A stretch of DNA of 64,000 nt from Gammaproteobacteria bacterium (GTDB lineage: Bacteria; Pseudomonadota; Gammaproteobacteria; UBA6429; Thiohalophilaceae), in contig JACQBC010000012.1 in assembly GCA_016194635.1 (NCBI GenBank), positions 1-64,000 on the forward strand, written 5' to 3'. This document shows positions 43,556 through 53,053 of the stretch, one piece after another. The notes beneath the pieces were generated by a model. That model was not told where the DNA came from. It made no database searches and worked only from the letters and a program-made list of their open reading frames with translations. Both the position numbers and the translations under genes were made by a program. Numbering within the stretch: the stretch's first letter is position 1; every line of letters begins with the position of its first letter.

Positions 43556-45130
43556 ATGAGCGACAATCATCAGCATCACGATCATCCAACGGGTATCAAG
43601 CGTTGGTTGTTTACGACCAACCACAAGGATATCGGCACCTTATACCTGTGGTTCTCCTTTACCATGCTACTCATCGGCGGCTCGTTTGCCATGGTGATCC
43701 GCGCCGAGTTGATGTATCCCGGCATGCAGTTAGTTGATCCTAACTTCTTTAATATGATGACCACGCTGCACGGCTTGGTGATGGTGTTCGGTGCCATCAT
43801 GCCCTCGACCGTGGGTTTAGCCAACTGGTGTATACCGATGATGATCGGCGCGCCCGACATGGCCCTGCCGCGGATGAATAACTGGAGTTTCTGGATACTA
43901 CCCTTCGCCGCACTTATGCTGTTAATGCCCATGTTCATGGGCGGGAACTTCATGTCGGGTCAAGGCCCGGCCTTCGGCTGGACCTTCTACGAACCGCTTT
44001 CCGGGCAATACAACAAGCTGGCGTTTTTCGTCTTTGCGATTCACTTGTTGGGTATCTCGTCGATCATGGGTTCGATCAATATCATCGCCACGATCTTAAA
44101 TATGCGCGCCCCCGGTATGACGCTAATGAAGATGCCGCTGTTCGTATGGACCTGGTTGATCACCGCCTTCCTGTTGATCGCGGTAATGCCGGTGTTGGCC
44201 GGCGCGGTAACCATGATGCTGACCGATAAATACTTCGGCACCAGTTTCTTCAACGCCGCCGGTGGCGGTGACCCGGTGCTGTTCCAGCACGTGTTCTGGT
44301 TCTTCGGTCACCCCGAGGTGTATATCATGATTCTGCCGTCGTTTGGGATCGTATCGCAGATCATCCCCACGTTTGCGCGTAAGAAATTATTTGGTTATGC
44401 CTCGATGGTATACGCTACCGCCGCCATCGCGTTCTTATCGTTCATCGTTTGGGCCCATCATATGTTCACGGTCGGCATGCCGGTGGCCGGTGAGTTGTAT
44501 TTCACCTACGCGACCGTGATGATCGCCGTACCTACCGCGGTGAAGGTCTTCAACTGGACCGCCACCATGTGGAAAGGCGCGATGACCTTTGAAACCCCGA
44601 TGTTATGGGCAATTGCCTTCGTGGTGCTGTTCACGATTGGCGGTTTCACCGGTTTGATGCTGGGCGTGGCGACGTCCGACTTCCAATACCAAGACACCTA
44701 TTTCGTGGTGGCGCATTTTCACTATGTCTTAGTGACCGGCGCGTTGTTTGGTGTCATCGGCGGGGTGTATTACTGGTTACCCAAGTGGACCGGTAATATG
44801 TACAACGAAAAATTGTCGAAGCTGCATTTCTGGATATCTGCCATCTCCGTCAATGTGTTGTTCTTCCCGCAACACTTTATCGGCCTGCAAGGTATGCCAA
44901 GGCGCGTGCCTGACTATAACCCGATGTTCGCGGACTGGAACTTTGTATCCTCCATCGGCGGCTTCGTGTTTGGCGCATCACAGCTCTTGTTTTTGTACAT
45001 CGTGATCAGCACCATTCGCGGCGGAGCCAAGGCTACGTCCCAGGTGTGGGAAGGTGCGGAAGGGTTGGAATGGACGGTTCCATCCCCCGCGCCGTACCAT
45101 ACCTTTGAAAATCCACCGCTGATTAAATAA
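43556..45130 (+). CDS. coxA: Cytochrome c oxidase subunit I
   Basis: This 524-residue, 12-helix heme-copper oxidase core subunit has low-spin heme ligands in MMTTLHGLVMVF and VAHFHYVLV. CuB ligands and the cross-linked His-Tyr are in FWFFGHPEVYIMILP and IVWAHHMFTVGM, with the D-channel Glu of GHPEVY present (A1-type). It reduces O2 to water and pumps protons. It begins 18 nt after coxB with GGAGGA upstream. Confidence 0.98.
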   Translation: MSDNHQHHDHPTGIKRWLFTTNHKDIGTLYLWFSFTMLLIGGSFAMVIRAELMYPGMQLVDPNFFNMMTTLHGLVMVFGAIMPSTVGLANWCIPMMIGAPDMALPRMNNWSFWILPFAALMLLMPMFMGGNFMSGQGPAFGWTFYEPLSGQYNKLAFFVFAIHLLGISSIMGSINIIATILNMRAPGMTLMKMPLFVWTWLITAFLLIAVMPVLAGAVTMMLTDKYFGTSFFNAAGGGDPVLFQHVFWFFGHPEVYIMILPSFGIVSQIIPTFARKKLFGYASMVYATAAIAFLSFIVWAHHMFTVGMPVAGELYFTYATVMIAVPTAVKVFNWTATMWKGAMTFETPMLWAIAFVVLFTIGGFTGLMLGVATSDFQYQDTYFVVAHFHYVLVTGALFGVIGGVYYWLPKWTGNMYNEKLSKLHFWISAISVNVLFFPQHFIGLQGMPRRVPDYNPMFADWNFVSSIGGFVFGASQLLFLYIVISTIRGGAKATSQVWEGAEGLEWTVPSPAPYHTFENPPLIK

Positions 45131-45143
45131 AAGCATTAGGTAT

Positions 45144-45245
45144 ATGCAACGCGACGCTAAAATAAAACGCGCCAACTTGATTACCGCTTGGGTAATTGGG
45201 TTGGTTGCGTTAGCGTTCTTCCTGCTACCGTTTGTGCGTTGGTGA
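45144..45245 (+). CDS. Small single-helix cytochrome oxidase assembly-type protein
   Basis: This 33-residue ORF reads MQRDAKIKRANLITAWVIG and then a hydrophobic helix LVALAFFLLPFVRW. TAGGT lies before the ATG at 45144. Short single-helix proteins of this kind are regularly found between coxA and ctaG in proteobacteria and are annotated as small oxidase assembly proteins. The TGA lies 5 nt before the ctaG start. Confidence 0.75.
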   Translation: MQRDAKIKRANLITAWVIGLVALAFFLLPFVRW

Positions 45246-45250
45246 ACACC

Positions 45251-45850
45251 ATGACTAAACATATACATCGACGCACGGTATTGGGTTTATCCCTGGTGGC
45301 AGTGCTAATGTTTGGTTTTGGTTTTGCCCTGGTGCCGTTGTACAACGTGTTTTGTCAGGCGTTTGGTTTTAATGGACGTAATATCGAGGTGGAAAACGGT
45401 ACCTACCAGGTGCGAGAAGAAGTTGTGCGGACTTTACGTGATGGGGTGGATAAAAACCGTACTATCACGGTACAGTTTCTAGCCAATGAGAACAAAGACC
45501 TGCCGTGGGAATTTCGTCCATTACAAAGGGAAATCAACGTCCATCCGGGCGAGGTGAAACAAGTGCGGTTTTACGCCAGAAACCTCAGCGATAAAACCGT
45601 CGTGGCGCGGGCGATTCCTAGCATGCAGCCGAGTGTGGCAATCAAGTATTTCACCAAGGTGGAATGTTTTTGTTTTAACAACCAAATATTTAAACCGGGT
45701 GAGGCCAAGGAAATGCCGTTGATCTTTGTGGTTGACCGTAAATTACCGCAGGGTATCGACAAACTTACCCAATCCTATACATTTTTTGATACACAGCAAG
45801 GTAAGTCGGATTCCGTGGCGGCGGCTGTTAAGTCCTTGGTCCACGGTTAG
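45251..45850 (+). CDS. ctaG: Cytochrome c oxidase assembly protein CtaG/Cox11
   Basis: This 199-residue protein has one N-terminal transmembrane helix and a periplasmic immunoglobulin-like domain. It carries the copper motif ECFCFNNQ (CFCF) and the preceding VFCQAFGFNG. Cox11 delivers copper to the CuB site of subunit I. Family strands VQFLANENKDLPWEFRP and IPSMQPSVAIKYFTK are present. The ATG at 45251 gives the usual length. Confidence 0.96.
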   Translation: MTKHIHRRTVLGLSLVAVLMFGFGFALVPLYNVFCQAFGFNGRNIEVENGTYQVREEVVRTLRDGVDKNRTITVQFLANENKDLPWEFRPLQREINVHPGEVKQVRFYARNLSDKTVVARAIPSMQPSVAIKYFTKVECFCFNNQIFKPGEAKEMPLIFVVDRKLPQGIDKLTQSYTFFDTQQGKSDSVAAAVKSLVHG

Positions 45851-45903
45851 CGGGCGGGTTTTACTTACGGGTTTAAGATTTTAATTTAAAAAGCGAGGTA
45901 AAC

Positions 45904-46800
45904 ATGGCAGAACAAAAATATTACTTACCACAACCCAGCTACTGGCCGCTGATCGGTTCGGTGGGATTATTCACCACGACCTTCGGTTTTGCCAGCGCCT
46001 TACCAGGTAAAGCCGGTGATCCCATGGGCAATATGTTAATGATGTATATCGGCCTGGCGATTCTCGCGTTTATGATGTTCGGGTGGTTCAGCACGGTGGT
46101 ACGCGAAAGCGAAGCGGGTAAATACAACATGCAGGTGGACATGTCCTTCCGCATGGGCATGATGTGGTTTATTTTCTCCGAGGTCATGTTCTTCGCTGCT
46201 TTCTTCGGTGCATTGTTCTATGCGCGGCAGTTGTCGGTACCCTGGTTGGCCGGAGGCGATCCGGGAACCAATGAGTTGTTATGGAAGGGTTTCCAGCAAA
46301 ATTGGCCGTTATTGCAGACCCCGGAAATGGCCGTGAAACCGGATGCGGATTTAACCTTTAGCAAGGCCTCGGGTGTTATTGAAGCATGGGGGGTACCGTT
46401 TTATAACACCCTTATTTTATTAACCTCGGGGTTGACGGTAACCTTTGCGCATTGGGCGTTAAAACAAAAAAACCGTACGGGACTGATCCTATGGCTGTGT
46501 GCCACCGTGGTGCTGGGTTACCTGTTCGTTGGATTGCAAGCCAGCGAATACGGTCATGCTTATCATGCGCTAAACCTCAAGCTCAGCAGCGGAATCTACG
46601 GCACGACATTTTTTATGTTAACCGGCTTCCACGGGTTGCACGTGACCATTGGCGCAACCATGTTGCTGATTATTACCTTGCGTTCGATCAAGGGACACTT
46701 TACACCCGAGCGGCATTTCGCGTTTGAGGCCGTGGCGTGGTACTGGCATTTTGTGGACGTGGTATGGTTAGGGTTATTTATTTTCGTCTACTGGTTGTAG
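45904..46800 (+). CDS. coxC: Cytochrome c oxidase subunit III
   Basis: This 298-residue, seven-helix protein has the subunit III motifs QPSYWPLIGSVG, MWFIFSEVMFFAAFFGALFYAR, LQASEYGHAYH, GTTFFMLTGFHGLHVTIG and WHFVDVVWLGLFIFVYWL. Subunit III stabilises the oxidase during turnover. GAGGT precedes the ATG. It closes the structural part of the operon and is followed by a terminator. Confidence 0.97.
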   Translation: MAEQKYYLPQPSYWPLIGSVGLFTTTFGFASALPGKAGDPMGNMLMMYIGLAILAFMMFGWFSTVVRESEAGKYNMQVDMSFRMGMMWFIFSEVMFFAAFFGALFYARQLSVPWLAGGDPGTNELLWKGFQQNWPLLQTPEMAVKPDADLTFSKASGVIEAWGVPFYNTLILLTSGLTVTFAHWALKQKNRTGLILWLCATVVLGYLFVGLQASEYGHAYHALNLKLSSGIYGTTFFMLTGFHGLHVTIGATMLLIITLRSIKGHFTPERHFAFEAVAWYWHFVDVVWLGLFIFVYWL

Positions 46801-46822
46801 TCAGGAAAATAAAACCTAAGGA

Positions 46823-46856
46823 AAAGGTGCCGATCTGAACATCGGCGCCTTTTTTA
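46823..46856 (+). terminator. Rho-independent terminator after coxC
   Basis: The stem AAAGGTGCCGAT/ATCGGCGCCTTT (one G-T pair) with loop CTGAAC is followed by a run of T. It lies 23 nt after the coxC stop and 10 nt from the end of the convergent small membrane-protein gene, which it may also serve. Confidence 0.85.
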
Positions 46857-46866
46857 TTTCGAGAAT

Positions 46867-47067
46867 TTAGAATCCGCGGTTGGGTGTAATCAATCCAGCT
46901 TTGTAACTGATGATGAGTACTACAATCAGGCCAATCGATAGGCTGATCCGCAGGGTAAGGGCCCGCACGGTGCGGTTACTCTGACCACGATCTTTGATAA
47001 GGGTATACAGGGCGGTGCCTAAGCTAACTAAGATGAGTAGTAAAAAACCCAGCACGACAATTTTCAT
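46867..47067 (-). CDS. Twin-transmembrane protein (DUF2909-like)
   Basis: This 66-residue protein has two transmembrane helices (VVLGFLLLILVSLGTALYTL and ISLSIGLIVVLIISYKAG) joined by a short basic loop. This matches the DUF2909 type of small protein, found with cytochrome oxidase genes in many proteobacteria. The start lies just left of the surf1 gene and is divergent from it. GAGGT is upstream of the ATG. The function is unknown, but its place suggests a link to oxidase assembly. Confidence 0.8.
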   Translation of the reverse strand: MKIVVLGFLLLILVSLGTALYTLIKDRGQSNRTVRALTLRISLSIGLIVVLIISYKAGLITPNRGF

Positions 47068-47154
47068 GATGGACCTCGTTATAGTGTAATAGTGTGATCT
47101 GCAGTATACGGCAACGGTTAGAAATAAACAGCTTATACAAAGTGGTGTACAGGC

Positions 47155-47892
47155 ATGCAGTTTGGTGTATTTGAGTTTAGACCCGGTTGGGTGCCCTCGC
47201 TGGCCACGCTGCTACTTAGTGTGTTGTTTGTGGGGTTAGGTTTTTGGCAGAATTGGCGCGGTGATTACAAACAAGGTGTTGTGCTTGCGGAACAGCAGCG
47301 CAGCATGCTTCCCGCCATCGAAATCAACGGCGCCGCACTGGATATGAATTCTATGCAATACCGTCAAGTCAGTGTCACCGGAAATTTTGATGCCAGCCAT
47401 ACGTTGTTTATCGACAATAAAATTCATCAAGGGATGGTTGGCTATCAGGTGGTTACCCCGTTGCAGATCGCGAATACCAATACCTATGTCATGGTGAATC
47501 GCGGCTGGGTACCGTTAGGTATGTCGCGGCAACATTTACCCGTTATTGCGACACCACCCATCCGGCTTACTATCCACGGCCGATTACAGTTGCCTACGGC
47601 AGGGGTGAGTAAACTGGGTTTAAATCGTAGTAATCCAGGTTGGCCGGCGTTGGTTCGGTGGTTGGATATCCCGAGCATTACAGCGGAAACCGGCCTAGCG
47701 TTAAAACCCTATATTATTCTGCAAGCTCCCTCCGATACCGATGGATTTGTACGCGACTGGCCCATGCTCAGCGATTCGCCGGACAGGAACTACGCCTACG
47801 CCTTACAATGGTTTAGCTTTGCGGTAATAGTTGTATTCTTATGGATTAAATTAAATTTGCGGCGTAGCGATAGAGGAAAAACCCATGCATAA
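47155..47892 (+). CDS. SURF1 family heme-copper oxidase assembly protein
   Basis: This 245-residue protein has one transmembrane helix at each end (about 15-32 and 220-238). The family motifs are QYRQVSVTGNFDASHTLFIDN, GYQVVTPLQ, MVNRGWVP and the C-terminal NYAYALQWFSFA. SURF1 helps insert heme into subunit I. It overlaps the next gene by 8 nt. It begins the assembly block surf1, Sco-like, ctaB. Confidence 0.93.
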   Translation: MQFGVFEFRPGWVPSLATLLLSVLFVGLGFWQNWRGDYKQGVVLAEQQRSMLPAIEINGAALDMNSMQYRQVSVTGNFDASHTLFIDNKIHQGMVGYQVVTPLQIANTNTYVMVNRGWVPLGMSRQHLPVIATPPIRLTIHGRLQLPTAGVSKLGLNRSNPGWPALVRWLDIPSITAETGLALKPYIILQAPSDTDGFVRDWPMLSDSPDRNYAYALQWFSFAVIVVFLWIKLNLRRSDRGKTHA

Positions 47893-48499
47893 CGATAATA
47901 TTTCGCCCGTAACAAAACACAACCGCCGGGTATTGCTCTTGGTCGTGGGGGTGTTTGTGTTACCGATCGCGCTTGCGGCTTTATTCAAAATAGCCCCGCA
48001 GTGGCTACCCAACAAAACAAAAAACCACGGTGAGTTAATCACCCCGGCGCGCGAATTGCCAGAATTCAACTTGGTCGATAACACCGGCAAACCGTTCACC
48101 CGCGCGTCGTTGCGGGGGAAATGGAACATCCTATTCATAGGTGGTGTAAGCTGCACTGCCGAATGTGGCCAGACACTTTACACTATTCGCCAGGCGCGGC
48201 TGGCCCAAGGTGCTAATGTCGATAGGGTAGGTTATGTTTATCTTATGGATGCGGCCCAGTTACCATCCAACCTAACGAGTCTGTTTGAACAACACCCCGA
48301 CATGTTGATCGTTACGGGGCCGGATAGTGAACGCCAAAAACTTATCGAGCAATTGCGTGGTCCGATGGATAACGGGCAGGGCGCGCAGCCTGTACTGTAC
48401 TTGGTCGATCCATTGCAACGTGTCATGATGCGTTATAAAACCGGATTTAGGCCCAAGGGGCTGATTAAGGATCTGGAATTACTGGTAAAATTACCGTAA
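47885..48499 (+). CDS. Sco1-like thioredoxin-fold membrane protein
   Basis: This 204-residue protein has one N-terminal transmembrane helix and a periplasmic thioredoxin-like domain: [33 protein letters not shown], then [12 protein letters not shown] with a CxxxC pair and [16 protein letters not shown]. This position, between surf1 and ctaA/ctaB, is usual for a Sco-related oxidase assembly protein involved in copper or redox handling. The downstream His of true Sco1 is not obvious, so copper binding is uncertain. Confidence 0.8.
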   Translation: MHNDNISPVTKHNRRVLLLVVGVFVLPIALAALFKIAPQWLPNKTKNHGELITPARELPEFNLVDNTGKPFTRASLRGKWNILFIGGVSCTAECGQTLYTIRQARLAQGANVDRVGYVYLMDAAQLPSNLTSLFEQHPDMLIVTGPDSERQKLIEQLRGPMDNGQGAQPVLYLVDPLQRVMMRYKTGFRPKGLIKDLELLVKLP

Positions 48500-48528
48500 C
48501 TGTAACTGATATACATCGAGGTAGCTGC

Positions 48529-49446
48529 ATGAGCCATGGTATCCAAAGTACAGTGCGAATATCCTCCTTGATCCCCAATGGTCTGCGGCATTGGCGCGAT
48601 TATTATGAATTGTGTAAGCCGCGGGTGGTGGCCTTGATTGTATTCACCGCGATTGTCGGCATGTTTCTGGCCGTACCCGGTATGGTACCCTGGCAACCGT
48701 TCATTTTCGGGACCCTGGGTATCGCATTAGCGGCGGCCTCGGCGGCGGCGATCAACCAAGTGGTGGATCAACAGGCGGACTCGATCATGCGACGTACCCG
48801 CAAGCGGCCCTTGCCCAAGGGTAACTTGAGTCATCGTCAAGCCCTTGTGTTCGCCATGGTCATCGGTGTGATTGCGATGTTACTATTGATCCTGCTAGTG
48901 AATACCTTAACCGCCGTATTGACCTTTGCCTCCTTGATTGGTTACGCGGTTATTTATACCGTATTTCTCAAACATGCCACCCCGCAAAATATAGTGATCG
49001 GTGGAGCGGCGGGGGCGGCACCGCCGGTCTTAGGTTGGTCCGCCGTCACCGGCACCATCGATCCCAACAGCTTATTACTCTTTTTAATTATTTTTGCCTG
49101 GACCCCACCGCATTTCTGGGCGCTGGCAATCCATCGCCGTGACGAATACGCCAAGGTGGACATTCCGATGTTGCCCGTGACCCACGGTGTCGCCTTTACC
49201 CGCCTGCACGTGCTGCTTTACACGATTATTCTTGTTATTGTGTCATTACTGCCTTATCTGACCGCGATGTGCGGCCTGATCTATCTCGTCTCCACCGTCG
49301 TTTTGGATACGGTATTTTTATATTACGCTATCCGCATGCAACGGGGCGAAAACGACGGCATCGCCATGCGTACTTTCGGTTATTCGATCCTGTATTTGAT
49401 GCTGATGTTCGTGGCGTTGTTGTTAGATCACTACGTGCGGCTATGA
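48529..49446 (+). CDS. ctaB: Protoheme IX farnesyltransferase (heme O synthase)
   Basis: This 305-residue membrane prenyltransferase of the UbiA superfamily has the motifs [24 protein letters not shown] (NxxxDxxxD), the cytoplasmic loop [26 protein letters not shown] and about nine helices. It farnesylates heme B to heme O. The heme A synthase gene ctaA, normally next to it, is absent here, and ctaB directly follows the Sco-like gene. The palindromic element D begins 2 nt after its stop. Confidence 0.96.
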   Translation: MSHGIQSTVRISSLIPNGLRHWRDYYELCKPRVVALIVFTAIVGMFLAVPGMVPWQPFIFGTLGIALAAASAAAINQVVDQQADSIMRRTRKRPLPKGNLSHRQALVFAMVIGVIAMLLLILLVNTLTAVLTFASLIGYAVIYTVFLKHATPQNIVIGGAAGAAPPVLGWSAVTGTIDPNSLLLFLIIFAWTPPHFWALAIHRRDEYAKVDIPMLPVTHGVAFTRLHVLLYTIILVIVSLLPYLTAMCGLIYLVSTVVLDTVFLYYAIRMQRGENDGIAMRTFGYSILYLMLMFVALLLDHYVRL

Positions 49447-49447
49447 T

Positions 49448-49573
49448 GTTGGTGGTCACTAGGTTCGCCCGGTGGGTGTGACTTGCCGTAAATACCTGCT
49501 TCGACAATTGCTCCCTGTGCATCGTTCCCGCCGCCCACGGTCATCTGCACCGAATAACCCAGTCATCACCAAC
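49448..49573. repeat. Palindromic intergenic element, copy D (degenerate)
   Basis: The arms 49448-49482 and 49540-49573 are imperfect inverted complements (GTTGGTG tips). The core contains TTGCCGTAAATACCT, CTCCCTGTGCATCGT and GCCCACGGTCAT, aligning with copy A at 7348. It fills the space between convergent ctaB and the glutaredoxin gene and could end transcription from both sides. Confidence 0.7.
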
Positions 49574-49598
49574 AGCACCACGACACACCAGGGTTAAT

Positions 49599-49856
49599 CT
49601 AAGCTTGGATCAACTCGTCGAGTTTCCCATCCATATGCAATTCCGTTAGATCGGAAAAGCCGCCGATCCATTTACCGTCAATCACAATTTGCGGCACGGT
49701 GCGCGCGCCATGGGTGACTTCAGCCATTTCTTTTAATTGCGCGCGATCTACATCCACCCGCGCTTCATCATACGGAATATGCCATTTCTTCAATAAACTC
49801 TTGGTGTTCTCACAGATCGGGCAAGTGCCCGTTGAGTAAATCTTTAACCGCGCCAT
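49599..49856 (-). CDS. grxC: Glutaredoxin (GrxC type)
   Basis: This 85-residue dithiol glutaredoxin has the active site CPIC (Tyr of the usual CPYC replaced by Ile), the glutathione-binding TVPQIVIDG and the GGFSDL motif. It reduces disulfides and mixed disulfides using glutathione. It is a single gene, convergent with ctaB. Confidence 0.93.
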   Translation of the reverse strand: MARLKIYSTGTCPICENTKSLLKKWHIPYDEARVDVDRAQLKEMAEVTHGARTVPQIVIDGKWIGGFSDLTELHMDGKLDELIQA

Positions 49857-49908
49857 AACAACCTCTACTGAAATGAATACTATCCGCCACTATTATGCCG
49901 CAGCCTGG

Positions 49909-51339
49909 TCAACGGTAAAATAGCAATACCGGGCCTAAACTCAATAGATTGCCCGCGGCATGGATTAATATCCCCGGCAAGAGGCTGTGATACCGTTCAT
50001 AGGCATAGGCCAGGATCAGACCGCTCCAGAACACCGAAAGAAACCCCGCCACCGAATATAAATGCAATGCAGAGAATAACAATGCGCTGATGACGATTGC
50101 CGTGGTGGGTGTTAGACGCTGGCGCAGCGTCGTATACACCAAGCCGCGAAAACCAATTTCTTCAAACACGGCGGCCCAGACTACGATGTTTATCGTACTC
50201 AGTAAGACCGTTTGGGTGGGACCAAATACCAAACGTTCTTGCATCCCTTCACTCCAATGGTTGCCTACCCCCAGTTGCCAGGTGCCCCAGCCGATGACCA
50301 CCTGGCCTAACCAATCTAAAGCCATCAGCGCGCCAGTGGTGGTAAACAAGGCCAACCAGCCCGCTTCCGGCCGACGCAAACCGAAGGCGCGGCGATAATT
50401 CCAACCGTGGGGCTTGAGCAGATAACGGTAAATCAGCACTATCATTGGCAGCGAAGCGAACAGGGTTGACCAACTGGTGATAAGGTTCGGGGTGAAAAAC
50501 GGATTATGGGGGATCACATGCAGCAATAACGTGATGATCAATCCGCACAGCGCTGCGCTGATCGTCACGGCCAGGCCATCAATAAATGGCCAGGGGCCGT
50601 CGAGCACGCCGTGGTGCCAGGGAATGCCTTCGTGCAAGATGCGTAGCCTGAACACGAGGAATAATCCCAGAGTAATGATTAGCCCCACAATGATAACCAT
50701 TTGCAGGACGAAGCGGCGGTACTTAGCACCATTGGCTTCGAGTTGCTCCAATATCGTTCGTGCTTGCCGGTCATGGCCAGTTTTCAAGGCGATTTGATAC
50801 CGCAAGCGGTTCGCTGCCCAGCCCAGGGGTAATAAATTCACTCCGGTATAGATCTCGGCAGAGAATTCACCTGCGTCTTTATCGAGATAAGCAAAACGCA
50901 GCGCCGCGGCGACCACCTCTTCTTCGGGGTCGTTATTAAATAATTTGAGTGCCTCAATGAGCTCGGCGCGGCTGCGTTTTTCGGCGATGGTAATACATAA
51001 CCGTGCCTTAATGTTTAATTGCTCGACATGACGGGTATCATCGTCCGCCTTGCCTAAATGTTGTAACACCTCGCGGAAACTATCGATGGCATCCTGTTCG
51101 ACTTGGTGTTTTGGGCCAAACAAGAATTCATACAAGCTACGTTCAAGGGCCGGGACTTGGGTATAACCTTCGTAGAAATGCATATGCCGATCCATCATCC
51201 GGCCGGCGGACACGCTCAGATAACGTAACTTATCCAGGTGATTAATGTTATGGAAGGGGTTAACCACATAATATAACAACATCACCAGGATCACGCTGGT
51301 GATGATTATCCATAAGAATTTAATGTTTAGGCGCGGCAC
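49909..51339 (-). CDS. CPBP-family membrane protease (CAAX/ABI) with large N-terminal domain
   Basis: This protein has 476 residues. A first transmembrane helix is followed by about 180 soluble, helical residues with Glu/Lys-rich repeats, perhaps TPR-like. About seven membrane helices follow. The CPBP signature is VFEEIGFRGLVYTTL (EExxxR), followed by LFSALHL and GILIHAAGN with the conserved His/Asn, so the catalytic site looks intact. Family members are membrane proteases, some linked to prenyl-protein processing or bacteriocin immunity. The substrate is unknown. It is followed by a rhomboid-family gene on the same strand, upstream in transcription order. Confidence 0.85.
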   Translation of the reverse strand: MPRLNIKFLWIIITSVILVMLLYYVVNPFHNINHLDKLRYLSVSAGRMMDRHMHFYEGYTQVPALERSLYEFLFGPKHQVEQDAIDSFREVLQHLGKADDDTRHVEQLNIKARLCITIAEKRSRAELIEALKLFNNDPEEEVVAAALRFAYLDKDAGEFSAEIYTGVNLLPLGWAANRLRYQIALKTGHDRQARTILEQLEANGAKYRRFVLQMVIIVGLIITLGLFLVFRLRILHEGIPWHHGVLDGPWPFIDGLAVTISAALCGLIITLLLHVIPHNPFFTPNLITSWSTLFASLPMIVLIYRYLLKPHGWNYRRAFGLRRPEAGWLALFTTTGALMALDWLGQVVIGWGTWQLGVGNHWSEGMQERLVFGPTQTVLLSTINIVVWAAVFEEIGFRGLVYTTLRQRLTPTTAIVISALLFSALHLYSVAGFLSVFWSGLILAYAYERYHSLLPGILIHAAGNLLSLGPVLLFYR

Positions 51340-51372
51340 AAACGCACCTGTGGGAAAACGATTTTTTATCGG

Positions 51373-52074
51373 TCATTGCGAGTGGTTGCCCGAGTTAAAC
51401 AGCGCAAGGTTGGATTTTTTAAAAATGGGTATCAGCACGATACCAGCGACGAATCCGCCGATATGCGCGGCCCAGGCGACACCGCCGCCGCCATGTCCCA
51501 CGGTTGCGATGCTATTCACGATTTGTAATACGAACCATATGCCCAATACTAAAATCGCCGGTAGCCATACCGCCTGACTCATAAAACCGATCGGCACAAA
51601 TACTTGCACGTGGGCGCGCGGAAACAGCAGCGCATACGCGCCTAACACCCCGGAAATAGCTCCGCTGGCCCCGATCATCGGAATGGTGGAGTGCGTATTG
51701 AGTAAGGCGTTGGCAAGTAACGCAGCAATCCCGCAGAGTAGATAAAAAATAATGAACCGCACATGGCCCATGGCGTCTTCGATATTGTTACCAAAGATCC
51801 ATAAGTACAACATATTGCCGATCAGGTGCATCCATCCACCGTGCATGAACATCGAGGTGAATGCGGTCATCCAACCGGGTACCAACACGAGTTGTGCGGG
51901 TAGTTGCTCATAACCAAACAATACCGCAGGAATTGCCCCCAGCGCATAGATGGCGGATTCTTGCCGTGTTCCTAGGCTCAGTTGCCAGAAGAACGCCAGC
52001 GCACAGGCAACGATAATGAGCGCGGTGACCAGAGGTGGAAGTGTGGTGGGATTATCGTCGCGTAATGGAATCAT
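51373..52074 (-). CDS. Rhomboid-family intramembrane serine protease
   Basis: This 233-residue protein has about six to seven helices: TSMFMHGGWMHLIGNMLYLWIFG (L1 and first His residues), GASGAISGVLGAYALLFPRA with the catalytic Ser (GASGAI), and AAHIGGFVAGIVLI with the catalytic His. It should cut membrane proteins within the lipid bilayer. It stands 33 nt upstream of the CPBP protease gene on the same strand. Confidence 0.93.
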   Translation of the reverse strand: MIPLRDDNPTTLPPLVTALIIVACALAFFWQLSLGTRQESAIYALGAIPAVLFGYEQLPAQLVLVPGWMTAFTSMFMHGGWMHLIGNMLYLWIFGNNIEDAMGHVRFIIFYLLCGIAALLANALLNTHSTIPMIGASGAISGVLGAYALLFPRAHVQVFVPIGFMSQAVWLPAILVLGIWFVLQIVNSIATVGHGGGGVAWAAHIGGFVAGIVLIPIFKKSNLALFNSGNHSQ

Positions 52075-52177
52075 AAGCGGTACCGGCTTAGTGGTAGCCC
52101 ATAGTAGAGTGTGGGTACATGAGATTCAATAGTTTTGTCGTTCAATTAAAATGCAAACTTGTGTATGATGGGGCAAG

Positions 52178-53041
52178 ATGATAAATCAACCTATTACCAC
52201 CACAGTGGAATTTACCCCGGCTTGGACTGCGTTACTCAGCCGTCCAAGGACGGATTGGCGTGTTGCCGAGGCGGCTTTATGTGCCGCCAATCAGTACGAT
52301 CCACCGCTTGTGATTGCGGATTACTTGCTTAGACTGGATGCCATGGTGGCGGATGTCGCTACGCGTATCGTGCCGCACGCGACGGTGGCTAGCCGTATCG
52401 CCGCCTTGAATCAGTACTTTTATATCGAACAGGGTTATGCGGGAAATAATAGCGATTATTTTGATATTCAAAACAGTTTTCTGAACGCGGTGATGGATCG
52501 AAAACTGGGCATTCCGATTACCCTGGCCATTTTATATTTAGAATTGGCGCGCGCTATGCAAATGGATGCTTATGGAATAGGTTTTCCAGGACATTTTTTG
52601 GTGGGCATACGTGCGGCGGATCGGCATTGGTATATCGATGTGTTTAATCAGGGGCGGGTGTTGCAAAGCCCCGAACTTAAAACCCTGTTATTAGCGACTC
52701 ACAAGGATACACCACCAAGTGTTATCGATCTATCCGCGTATTTAAAACCAGCCACCGAACTGCAGATCGTGGTGCGTCTGCTGCGTAATCTCAAAAAAAT
52801 ATATATAGAAAAAACCGCGGTGGCGGAATCATTACAAGTGATCGCGATGATATTGTCGCTGTTACCCGACTCGCCCGATGAATTACGTGATCGAGGTATG
52901 ATTTATCAACATATCGATTACACCCGCGGGGCGCTGGCGGATTTGTCGCGGTTCTTGGAGTTGGTGTCACAAGCACAAGAACGGCCGTTAATCGAGTCTA
53001 TAGTAGAGTCGTTGCGTCAACGTCCGACCCATTTACATTAA
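52178..53041 (+). CDS. SirB1-like transglutaminase-fold/TPR protein
   Basis: This 287-residue soluble protein has the SirB1 family segment NSFLNAVMDRKLGIPITLAILYLELARAMQMDAYGIGFPGHFLVG. A C-terminal TPR-like part follows (SPDELRDRGMIYQHIDYTRGALADLSRFLEL). The family is related to transglutaminases, but its biochemical role is not established. In many proteobacteria it occurs next to prmC-prfA; here it precedes sixA. Confidence 0.85.
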   Translation: MINQPITTTVEFTPAWTALLSRPRTDWRVAEAALCAANQYDPPLVIADYLLRLDAMVADVATRIVPHATVASRIAALNQYFYIEQGYAGNNSDYFDIQNSFLNAVMDRKLGIPITLAILYLELARAMQMDAYGIGFPGHFLVGIRAADRHWYIDVFNQGRVLQSPELKTLLLATHKDTPPSVIDLSAYLKPATELQIVVRLLRNLKKIYIEKTAVAESLQVIAMILSLLPDSPDELRDRGMIYQHIDYTRGALADLSRFLELVSQAQERPLIESIVESLRQRPTHLH

Positions 53042-53053
53042 TTCATTAGTATC

